64,000 nucleotides of DNA, taken from the NCBI GenBank assembly GCA_900542295.1, contig UQNJ01000014.1, forward strand, positions 1-64,000. Direction: 5' to 3'. Positions 1 through 6,966 of this stretch are shown here, piece by piece; position 1 is the stretch's first letter, and each line of letters begins with the position of its first letter. The position numbers were made by a program, and so were the translations under genes. The DNA comes from an uncultured Eubacteriales bacterium (GTDB taxonomy: Bacteria > Bacillota > Clostridia > Peptostreptococcales > Anaerovoracaceae). The notes beneath the pieces are model-generated. The model worked only from the letters and a program-made list of their open reading frames with translations, was not told the DNA's origin and did not search any database.

Positions 1-160
1 CTGATTATATATAATTGCCGCACGGCGAAATGAGGCGTTTATTGAATCGCTTTGTTTGACTTGGCGGCGGTATAATAAACGCAACTGATTATATATAATT
101 GCCGCACGGCGAAATGAGGCGTTTATTGAATCGCTTTGTCTGACTTGGCGGCGGTATAAC
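1..160. repeat. Tandem pair of 75-bp direct repeats upstream of pyrH
   Basis: Copy one spans 1-75 and copy two 85-159, a period of 84 bp. They differ at a single base (T at 56, C at 140). Within a unit, bases 14-21 can pair with 64-71 (GCCGC against GCGGC, extended by two G-T wobbles and one A-T), and a smaller GGCG/CGCT stem lies inside, so each copy could fold as a stable RNA. No coding frame is evident. In related genomes tsf usually precedes pyrH, so this would be the tsf-pyrH spacer, but tsf is not in the window. The function is unknown; candidates are a duplicated processing or terminator hairpin, or a small dispersed repeat. Confidence 0.85.
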
Positions 161-198
161 AGAGGTAAAGCAATCATTTGACAATGAGAGGTAAGAAT

Positions 199-903
199 AT
201 GAAACCTATATACAACAGAGTGCTGCTGAAAATAAGCGGAGAGGCTTTAGCAGGTGAACAACATTTTGGCATAGATGAAGCTATGACTCAAAAAGTTGCA
301 AAAGAAGTTAAACAGATACACGATTTGGGTGTTCAAGTTGCCATAGTCGTGGGCGGAGGAAATTTTTGGAGAGGCAGAACCAGTAAAGATATGGATAGAG
401 CGACAGCAGATTACATGGGAATGCTTGCCACTGTTATGAACTCTCTTGCTTTGCAGGACGCATTTTTGGCTTTAGGGGTGCCTACAAGAGTGCAGACTTC
501 CATAGAGATGAGGGAAATAGCAGAGCCGTATGCAAGAAGAAAGGCTTTGAGTCAGCTTGAGCACGGAGATATAGTAATATTCGGAGCAGGTACAGGAAAT
601 CCGTTTTTCTCTACAGATACAACTGCGGCTCTTCGTGCGGCAGAGATAGATTCGGAAGTTATACTTCTGGCTAAGAATGTGGATGCTGTTTACGACAAAG
701 ATCCGGCAGTACATGAGGATGCACAGAAACTCAGCAGATTGACACACATGGAGGTGCTTGAAAAAGACTTGAAGGTGATGGATCTTACAGCGGCAACTCT
801 TTGCAGAGATAATCACATTAAGATACATGTATTTGCCATTGCAGAGGAAGGCAATGTTATGAAAGCTATTTTAGGAGAAAATATAGGAACAATTATAGAA
901 TAG
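199..903 (+). CDS. pyrH: UMP kinase
   Basis: Phosphorylates UMP to UDP with ATP, a cytosolic step of pyrimidine nucleotide synthesis. The 235-aa product has the amino-acid-kinase fold: a lysine-containing N-terminal strand (LLKISGEAL, about residues 8-16), the glycine loop GGGNFWRGR near 51-59, and the late DLTAATLCRDN segment near 195, all typical of bacterial hexameric UMP kinases. An in-frame TTG at 178 and ATG at 184 also exist. I chose ATG 199 because AGAGGT at 187-192 sits six bases upstream and the protein then begins where homologues do. frr follows after 11 bp, the classic pyrH-frr pairing. Confidence 0.96.
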   Translation: MKPIYNRVLLKISGEALAGEQHFGIDEAMTQKVAKEVKQIHDLGVQVAIVVGGGNFWRGRTSKDMDRATADYMGMLATVMNSLALQDAFLALGVPTRVQTSIEMREIAEPYARRKALSQLEHGDIVIFGAGTGNPFFSTDTTAALRAAEIDSEVILLAKNVDAVYDKDPAVHEDAQKLSRLTHMEVLEKDLKVMDLTAATLCRDNHIKIHVFAIAEEGNVMKAILGENIGTIIE

Positions 904-914
904 GGAGGCCCAAT

Positions 915-1469
915 ATGGAAACTATCAAAAAGAATCTTGAGGAAAAAAGTAAAAAGAGCATCGCTGTTTTAAAAGAGGAGTTAAATACCGTAAGAGCAGG
1001 CAGAGCTAATCCGGCTTTACTTGACAGAGTTATGGTTGATTATTACGGTTCGCCTACGCCGCTTAAAAATCTTGCCAATGTTTCCGTGCCGGATCCCAGA
1101 ACTCTTTTGATTGCTCCTTTTGATCCGAAATCAATAGGAGAGATAGAGAAGGCTATCAATGTTGCAAACATAGGAATCAACCCTTCAAATGACGGAAAAT
1201 GTGTCAGACTTGTTATTCCTCAGGTTACAGAAGAAAGAAGAAAAGAACTTACAAAGACTGTTAAAAAGATGGGTGAGGACAGCAAAGTAGCAGTCAGAAA
1301 CTTAAGAAGAGATGCCAATGATCACCTTAAGAAAAAAGAAAAGGATCATGAAATAACAGAGGATGAACTGAAGAAGGCGCTCGACGATATTCAGAAGGCT
1401 ATAGAAAAGACTGTTAAGGAAATAGATACTATTATAGCCGGAAAAGAAAAAGAAATTTTAGAAGTATAA
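915..1469 (+). CDS. frr: Ribosome recycling factor
   Basis: Works with EF-G to split the post-termination ribosome. At 184 aa the length is exactly typical. The sequence has the three-helix-bundle signature: the KxExxTxRAGRANPxLLD region near residues 19-36, a central beta domain with PxPLKNLANVSVPDPRTLLI, and a charged C-terminal helix rich in KKKEKD repeats. GGGAGG at 902-907 precedes the ATG. It is co-transcribed with pyrH, and an imperfect terminator-like hairpin follows. Confidence 0.97.
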   Translation: METIKKNLEEKSKKSIAVLKEELNTVRAGRANPALLDRVMVDYYGSPTPLKNLANVSVPDPRTLLIAPFDPKSIGEIEKAINVANIGINPSNDGKCVRLVIPQVTEERRKELTKTVKKMGEDSKVAVRNLRRDANDHLKKKEKDHEITEDELKKALDDIQKAIEKTVKEIDTIIAGKEKEILEV

Positions 1470-1482
1470 TCAAGATTTATTT

Positions 1483-1509
1483 GTGTGGCTGCTACCATGG
1501 CAGCCACAC
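1483..1509. other. Perfect 10-bp inverted repeat between frr and uppS
   Basis: GTGTGGCTGC (1483-1492) and GCAGCCACAC (1500-1509) enclose a 7-nt loop. No T-run follows on the plus strand, so it is a poor intrinsic terminator. It could be an mRNA stability or processing hairpin that separates pyrH-frr from the isoprenoid/lipid genes. Confidence 0.7.
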
Positions 1510-1560
1510 TGCTTATAAAAAAGGATAAAAAACAATTCACATTACTTGCAGGAGAAGAAG

Positions 1561-2283
1561 ATGACGGAAAATAAACTTTTGCCCGTACATGTTGCCGTAA
1601 TAATGGACGGAAACGGAAGATGGGCTGTGAAGAACAATGTGAGCAGGTTATCGGGTCATAATGCCGGCATGCTTGCTATGAAGGAGATAATAAAGAGGGC
1701 AGATATCTTGGGAATAAAATATCTGACTGTTTACGCATTTTCCACCGAAAACTGGAAGCGCTCAGCCGAAGAGGTTGGAGGTATATTCGGGCTTCTTGTA
1801 AAATATGTGGCAAGTGAGCTTAAGGAGCTGAATGATAACAATGTAAAGGTATCGGTATTTGGAGATCGCAGCAGTATACCGAAATCGGCACAGATAAGCA
1901 TAGATAAAGCTATAGATACAACTAAAGACAATGATGGCCTTGGATTTAACATAGCTCTCAACTACGGCAGCCGTCAGGAGATAGTCCGTGCAGCAAAGCG
2001 ATTGGCGGAGCTGGCGGCGGAGGGCAGAATCAAGCCGGATGATATAGACGAACAATATTTTGCAAAATATCTGTATACGGGCGATGAAAACGGTAATATA
2101 CCGGATCCTGATTTAATCATCAGAACCAGCGGAGAGGAACGAATTTCAAATTTTCTTCTTTGGCAGAGCGCATACAGTGAGCTCGCATTCAGTGATTCTC
2201 TCTGGCCGGATTTTACTCCTGATGAGTTCGAAAAAATAATAGAAGAATATACAAGAAGAAACCGAAGATTCGGCGGCAGATGA
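1561..2283 (+). CDS. uppS: Isoprenyl transferase (undecaprenyl diphosphate synthase)
   Basis: Cis-prenyltransferase that condenses isopentenyl diphosphate units onto farnesyl diphosphate to make the C55 carrier lipid of peptidoglycan and teichoic acid synthesis. The 240-aa product contains the MDGNGRWA box (catalytic Asp at residue 16), the TVYAFSTENWKR segment near 60-71, and RTSGEERISNFLLWQ near 195-209, which binds the homoallylic substrate. An in-frame TTG lies at 1546, but AGGAGAAG at 1551-1558 directly serves ATG 1561. cdsA and dxr follow, so isoprenoid supply and use are grouped. Confidence 0.96.
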   Translation: MTENKLLPVHVAVIMDGNGRWAVKNNVSRLSGHNAGMLAMKEIIKRADILGIKYLTVYAFSTENWKRSAEEVGGIFGLLVKYVASELKELNDNNVKVSVFGDRSSIPKSAQISIDKAIDTTKDNDGLGFNIALNYGSRQEIVRAAKRLAELAAEGRIKPDDIDEQYFAKYLYTGDENGNIPDPDLIIRTSGEERISNFLLWQSAYSELAFSDSLWPDFTPDEFEKIIEEYTRRNRRFGGR

Positions 2284-2337
2284 ATTAAAGACGGAAATTT
2301 TACAAAAGGGAAATGAACAGTTAAAAGGAGATATGAT

Positions 2338-3123
2338 ATGAAGACGAGAATAATATCGGCATGTATTATGCTGCCGCTGCTTGCGCTTGTTTATCTCGGA
2401 GGATGGTTTATATGGGGCGCAGCCTTAGTAGTTGCTGTAATAGGTGTTCGAGAATTTTATAAAGGGTTTGAAGCGTCGGGAACAAAACCAAGTTATCCCA
2501 TAGCTTATGCCGCAACGGCCCTTCTTTACGGTGCTAATGCCCTCTTCCCGGGAGACATGAGAATTACTATGATATGGCTGGTGCTTACAGTGGCTGCAAG
2601 CATGGTCTACGGTTTTAATGTTGAGAAAAGAAAGCTTGAAGATATGACTGCAACTCTTTTGGGAATATTATATGTTGTATTTTTCTCTTATCACATAGTG
2701 CTTATAGATCAGTCGCAGCATAGAATACTCATATGGCTTGTGTTCCTTGCAGCATTCGGAACCGATATAATGGCATACTTTACGGGAATGGCTATAGGAA
2801 AACATAAACTATGTCCTCATCTGAGCCCTAAAAAAAGTATAGAGGGAGCAATCGGAGGCGTTGTGGGAAGCGTTGTATTCTGTGGCCTTTTCGGCTACTT
2901 CGCTTTGCCTGAGGCCTTTGGAATGACACTGATAATAGGACTTGTGGGCAGTATATTTGCACAGCTTGGAGATTTATCGGCATCGGCGTTTAAACGACAG
3001 ATGGGAATTAAAGATTACGGACATCTGATACCGGGGCATGGAGGCATTTTAGACAGATTCGACAGCGTTCTTTTTACTGCGCCTATGGTATATTATTGTA
3101 TACTGTTTATAAATGTGGGATAA
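2338..3123 (+). CDS. cdsA: Phosphatidate cytidylyltransferase
   Basis: Makes CDP-diacylglycerol from CTP and phosphatidic acid at the membrane, the branch point of phospholipid synthesis. The 261-aa protein has about seven to eight hydrophobic segments from residue 5 onward. Its C-terminal family signature reads SASAFKRQMGIKDYG, then PGHGGILDRFDS (about residues 216-243), with the Asp residues expected to bind metal-CTP. AAAAGGAG lies eight bases before the ATG. Same operon as uppS and dxr. Confidence 0.96.
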   Translation: MKTRIISACIMLPLLALVYLGGWFIWGAALVVAVIGVREFYKGFEASGTKPSYPIAYAATALLYGANALFPGDMRITMIWLVLTVAASMVYGFNVEKRKLEDMTATLLGILYVVFFSYHIVLIDQSQHRILIWLVFLAAFGTDIMAYFTGMAIGKHKLCPHLSPKKSIEGAIGGVVGSVVFCGLFGYFALPEAFGMTLIIGLVGSIFAQLGDLSASAFKRQMGIKDYGHLIPGHGGILDRFDSVLFTAPMVYYCILFINVG

Positions 3124-3156
3124 AAGATACTTACTAAGGAAGAAAAGGTGCATATA

Positions 3157-4302
3157 ATGAAAAAAATATCACTTTTGGGAAGCACCGGGTCCATAGGGAC
3201 TCAATGCTTGGAAATAATCAGAGAAAACAGAAGCGAGTACAGCGTGGCTGCATTGACATGCGGCAGCAATGTAAATCTTCTTTCAAGACAGATAGAGGAA
3301 TTTAATCCTGAAATTGCAGTTACTGCAAATGAGAGCGATGCGGCAGAACTTGCAAAGAAGCACAGAAATGTCGAATTCTTCTGGGGTCGTGAAGGTCTTA
3401 TTCAGGCAGCAAAAATAGAATCTGATCTTGTAATGAATGCTCTTGTGGGTATGCGTGGAATGGAGCCTACTTATTATGCCATACAAGAGGGGCGAAGCAT
3501 TGCTCTTGCTAACAAAGAGACTCTTGTGGCAGGCGGAGAGATTATAATGGCAGAAGCTTTGAAAAAGGGAGTTTCAATACTTCCTGTTGACAGCGAGCAC
3601 AGTGCTGTATTTCAAAGTCTTGAGGGTAATCAGAACAGAAAGATAAAGAAAATACTTCTGACTGCATCAGGAGGCCCCTTCAGGGGATTTACCAAGGAAC
3701 AGCTAAGCAATGTGACATTGGAGCAGGCACTTAAGCATCCCAACTGGAGTATGGGGAAAAAGATTACTATAGACTCTGCTACCATGATGAACAAAGGTCT
3801 TGAGGTTATAGAAGCAAAATGGCTGTTTGATGTGGATGTCAAGGATATAACCATATTGGTGCATCCTCAGAGTATACTGCATTCGGCAGTTGAATTTGAG
3901 GATGGGGCAGTAATCGGTCAGATGGGAGTGGCAGACATGAGGATACCTATAAGCTTTGCAATGGCATATCCGCAAAGGCTGTACAACCCGAAAGACAGTA
4001 TAGACTTTTTTGGACAAGCTTCAAAAATGACATTTGAAAAGCCTGACTTAGAAGTTTTCCAGTGTATAAGAATAGCCTATGAGGCTTCGGAAGCAGGCGG
4101 AACATACCCTGCTGTAATGAATGCGGCAAATGAAGTTTTAGTAGAATTATTTTTAAACGGAAAGATAAAATTTACAGATATTCCTAAGTACATACAAATA
4201 ATACTTGATTTGCACAAACCTGCATATAATATTAAATTAGAAGATATTTTAGAAGCAGACAGAAATGCACGTACGGAGGTACTTCGTATAATTTCAGACT
4301 AA
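3157..4302 (+). CDS. dxr: 1-deoxy-D-xylulose 5-phosphate reductoisomerase
   Basis: First committed enzyme of the methylerythritol phosphate pathway, converting DXP to MEP with NADPH and a divalent metal. The 381-aa protein starts with the nucleotide loop LLGSTGSIGTQ and carries ANKETLVAGGE near 120, the metal-binding PVDSEHSAVFQ near 148, and the HPNWSMGKKITIDSATMMNKGLE block near 206-228, whose flexible loop closes over substrate. GTG 3148 is an alternative start; GAAAAGG at 3142-3148 is best placed for ATG 3157. Together with ispG (5881) and the ispH fusion (34777) it shows the organism makes isoprenoids by the MEP route. Confidence 0.96.
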   Translation: MKKISLLGSTGSIGTQCLEIIRENRSEYSVAALTCGSNVNLLSRQIEEFNPEIAVTANESDAAELAKKHRNVEFFWGREGLIQAAKIESDLVMNALVGMRGMEPTYYAIQEGRSIALANKETLVAGGEIIMAEALKKGVSILPVDSEHSAVFQSLEGNQNRKIKKILLTASGGPFRGFTKEQLSNVTLEQALKHPNWSMGKKITIDSATMMNKGLEVIEAKWLFDVDVKDITILVHPQSILHSAVEFEDGAVIGQMGVADMRIPISFAMAYPQRLYNPKDSIDFFGQASKMTFEKPDLEVFQCIRIAYEASEAGGTYPAVMNAANEVLVELFLNGKIKFTDIPKYIQIILDLHKPAYNIKLEDILEADRNARTEVLRIISD

Positions 4303-4327
4303 GAAAGCTGAGTGATTAGGGGGATTT

Positions 4328-5329
4328 ATGACGACAGCGATACTTGCTATTTTATTATTTTGTATAATGATTTTTCCACATGAGCTTGGGCATTTTATAG
4401 CAGCCAAAAGGATGGGAGTAAGAGTTAACGAATTTTCTTTTGGTATGGGTCCGGCAATATGGAAGAAACAGAAAGGTGAGACTCTATACAGCATAAGACT
4501 GTTTCCCATAGGAGGATTTTGCGCCATGGAAGGTGAGGATGAAGAATCTGACGAACCCGGAGCTTTTACAAATAAAAAACCGTGGCAAAAAATTGTTATT
4601 TTGGCAGCAGGATCTTTTATGAATGTTGTATGCGCCGTGATTATTATGATAATTGTCACGGGAACACTTGGATTTACAACGACAACAATTGATGAAGTAA
4701 CATCGGGAAGCCCTGCTGCTGAGGCCGGCATTGTACAGGGTGACGAGATTACAGAGATAGATAATCAAAAGGTCGAATCATGGGGAGATGTTTCAAAGTA
4801 TATAAGTGAAGCAGAGGGAAAAGCCGTAACAATAGAAGTTGACCGCAACGGAAAAACTGAATCCCTTGTTATGCAGCCGGAGTATGACAGCAGCGGCAGA
4901 TATGTAGTGGGAATAAAATGTGCTATAAGTCATAGTCCGCTGAAGGCTGCTATTGAAGGAACAAAGGCGACATGGAACATGACCGTTGATATGTTTGATG
5001 TGCTGGGACAGTTGTTCACAGGTAAGCTTGGTACCGAAAATTTAAGCGGTCCGGTGGGTATGGTACAGATGGTCAGTGAAACGACACAGTACGGATTCTG
5101 GTATTACGGATTTTTAACGGCGCTTATATGTATGAACCTTGCTATAATGAATATGCTGCCGCTTCCGGCTCTTGACGGAGGCAGGATAATATTTGTGCTT
5201 TATACGGCTGTAACAGGTAAACCGGTGAGCCAAAAGGTAGAAGGAACGATACATTTTGTAGGAATAATATTGCTATTCGCTCTGATGATATATGTCACCT
5301 TTAATGATATAGTCAGGATTTTTGGATAG
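4328..5329 (+). CDS. rseP: RIP metalloprotease RseP (site-2 protease)
   Basis: Intramembrane zinc protease that cleaves membrane-bound substrates such as anti-sigma factors and remnant signal peptides. The 333-aa protein has HELGH at residues 18-22 inside the first membrane segment (zinc His18 and His22, catalytic Glu19), a second membrane segment near 95-115, a PDZ domain around 117-190 (SGSPAAEAGIVQGDEI), and the third zinc ligand motif NMLPLPALDGGR near 275-286. Its position after dxr matches the conserved cdsA-dxr-rseP order. Its likely substrate, an anti-sigma factor, is not in this window. Confidence 0.95.
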   Translation: MTTAILAILLFCIMIFPHELGHFIAAKRMGVRVNEFSFGMGPAIWKKQKGETLYSIRLFPIGGFCAMEGEDEESDEPGAFTNKKPWQKIVILAAGSFMNVVCAVIIMIIVTGTLGFTTTTIDEVTSGSPAAEAGIVQGDEITEIDNQKVESWGDVSKYISEAEGKAVTIEVDRNGKTESLVMQPEYDSSGRYVVGIKCAISHSPLKAAIEGTKATWNMTVDMFDVLGQLFTGKLGTENLSGPVGMVQMVSETTQYGFWYYGFLTALICMNLAIMNMLPLPALDGGRIIFVLYTAVTGKPVSQKVEGTIHFVGIILLFALMIYVTFNDIVRIFG

Positions 5330-5354
5330 AAACCGGAAGCCGAGGATGCAGAAC

Positions 5355-5807
5355 ATGAAAGAATATACCTATGTTGCTTTAAGACAAAAACCGGAATTAA
5401 AAGAAGAAGCTGCCGCATGGTTTCATGATAGATGGAAAGTATCGCAAGACGCTTATCTTGAGTGTATGGAAGCCTATCTTAATAATGAAACAGAATATGG
5501 ATGGTATCTTTGCTTAGACGGAGAGCGTATTGCAGGCGGACTTGGAGTAATTGAAAATGATTTTCACAGCAGGAGGGATCTTACGCCCAATGTATGTGCA
5601 GTATATACCGAAAAGGAATATCGTTGTCAGGGAATTGCAGGTCAGTTACTTGATATAGTTGTAAAGGATATGAAATCCAAGGGTATAAGCCCAATTTATT
5701 TGGTTACAGAACATACAAGTTTCTATGAAAAATATGGCTGGAAATTTTTGTGAATGGTTCAAGGTGATGATGAATCTGATATGATAAGAATGTATATTCA
5801 TAGATAA
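5355..5807 (+). pseudogene. GNAT acetyltransferase interrupted by an in-frame TGA
   Basis: Encodes a GCN5-related N-acetyltransferase with the acetyl-CoA region AVYTEKEYRCQGIAGQLLD (about residues 87-105) and the late FYEKYGW motif. Translation from ATG 5355 (GAGG at 5342-5345) reaches TGA at 5751-5753 right after GWKFL. In the same frame the sequence then continues as MVQGDDESDMIRMYIHR and ends at TAA 5805. From memory, homologues continue FLC-MVQGD-ESxMxRMYIH, so the TGA stands where a Cys codon is expected. It may be a nonsense mutation giving a protein 18 residues short, or, less likely, a selenocysteine codon. The gene sits between rseP and ispG, which are usually adjacent, so it is an accessory insertion. 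Substrate unknown. Confidence 0.75.
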
Positions 5808-5880
5808 ATTCCGATTCTCATGTGACTTTAAAACGACTTTTGTATATGAAATCAATAAAAAGACGGAGGAAAACAGTAAA

Positions 5881-6960
5881 ATGGGTTTTAGACAAGTAAG
5901 ATGCGGAGATATTATTATAGGCGGCGGAGCTCCTGTTTCCATTCAGTCTATGACCAATGTGGACTCAAGAGATGAAAAAGCTTTAATTGAGCAAATTGCC
6001 CGATTAAAGGATGCAGGATGTCAGATTGTGAGAATAGCCGTGCCCGATATGGAAGCAGCAGAGGTTCTTGGGCGTGTTAAGAAGCAGGTCAGGATGCCTT
6101 TAGTGGCAGATATCCATTTTGATTACAGGCTGGCTGTCGCCGCAATGGAAGCAGGCGCAGACAAGATAAGAATAAATCCCGGAAATATAGGAAGTACAGA
6201 AAGAATAAAGGCTGTGGTAGACAAAGCAAAAGAAAGGCAGATACCAATAAGAGTGGGGGTTAATTCCGGTTCTCTTGAAAAAGATATTCTGTCAAAATAC
6301 GGCGGAGTTACAGCAGAGGGACTGGCAGAAAGCGCAGTCAGAAACATAAAATATATAGAGGATATGGATTACGCAAATCTGGTGGTTTCAATCAAATCAT
6401 CGGATGTTGCGATGAATTACAATGCTCATAAGATTCTTATAAAATCAACAGATGTTCCCATACATATAGGAATAACTGAAGCAGGAACCCCCAAGAGAGG
6501 CAAGCTCAAGTCTGCAATCGGGCTTGGCTCATTATTGCTTGAGGGAATAGGAGATACAATGAGAGTATCTTTGACAGCAGATCCCATTGAGGAAGTGAAA
6601 TTCGCATCGGAAATATTAAAGAGTCTGGGAATGAAAAAATCTGCAATAAACTTTGTGTCATGTCCGACTTGCGGCAGGACTAAAATCAATTTACAGGCTC
6701 TTGCAGAAGAAATAGAAGCAAAGCTTTCGCCGATAGAGGCGGAGCTTGAAGCAAAAGGAAAAAGCGGAATTACAGTAGCTGTAATGGGATGTGCGGTTAA
6801 CGGACCGGGAGAGGCGAGGGAAGCTGACTTCGGTCTTGCCGGTGGTGACGGAAAAGGATTGATATTTGCTAAGGGAAAGATTTTAAAGACTGTAGATGAA
6901 AAAAATCTTTCAGATGAATTTCTAAATATAGTTGAAAATTATTGCAGGAGCTTAAACTAA
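5881..6960 (+). CDS. ispG: 4-hydroxy-3-methylbut-2-enyl diphosphate synthase
   Basis: Iron-sulfur enzyme (GcpE) that reductively opens methylerythritol cyclodiphosphate to HMBPP in the MEP pathway. The 359-aa product has an N-terminal TIM barrel (VSIQSMTNVDSRD, then VADIHFDYRLA, then KIRINPGNIG) and a C-terminal Fe4S4 domain with Cys near 261 and 264 (SCPTCGRTKINL) and near 304 (VMGCAVNGPGEAREADFG). ACGGAGGAAA lies upstream of ATG 5881. It is followed after 6 bp by polC, a common clostridial arrangement. Its product is consumed by IspH encoded at 34777. Confidence 0.96.
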   Translation: MGFRQVRCGDIIIGGGAPVSIQSMTNVDSRDEKALIEQIARLKDAGCQIVRIAVPDMEAAEVLGRVKKQVRMPLVADIHFDYRLAVAAMEAGADKIRINPGNIGSTERIKAVVDKAKERQIPIRVGVNSGSLEKDILSKYGGVTAEGLAESAVRNIKYIEDMDYANLVVSIKSSDVAMNYNAHKILIKSTDVPIHIGITEAGTPKRGKLKSAIGLGSLLLEGIGDTMRVSLTADPIEEVKFASEILKSLGMKKSAINFVSCPTCGRTKINLQALAEEIEAKLSPIEAELEAKGKSGITVAVMGCAVNGPGEAREADFGLAGGDGKGLIFAKGKILKTVDEKNLSDEFLNIVENYCRSLN

Positions 6961-6966
6961 TCGACA

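Noticed and set aside
65..80. TATAAT in the first repeat as a pyrH promoter
   Set aside because: The only TTGACT is 9 bp upstream, too close for sigma-A.
472..828. Antisense frame in pyrH
   Set aside because: Shadow of a strongly supported gene, with Cys/Ser-rich composition; no ribosome site.
5754..5800. SECIS element behind TGA 5751
   Set aside because: I looked for a hairpin with a GU-rich apical loop within 40 bases and saw none; Sec decoding is left only as a remote option.
5754..5807. Separate mini-gene after the GNAT stop
   Set aside because: It reads as the C-terminal end of the GNAT in the same frame, not a distinct protein, and lacks its own ribosome site.
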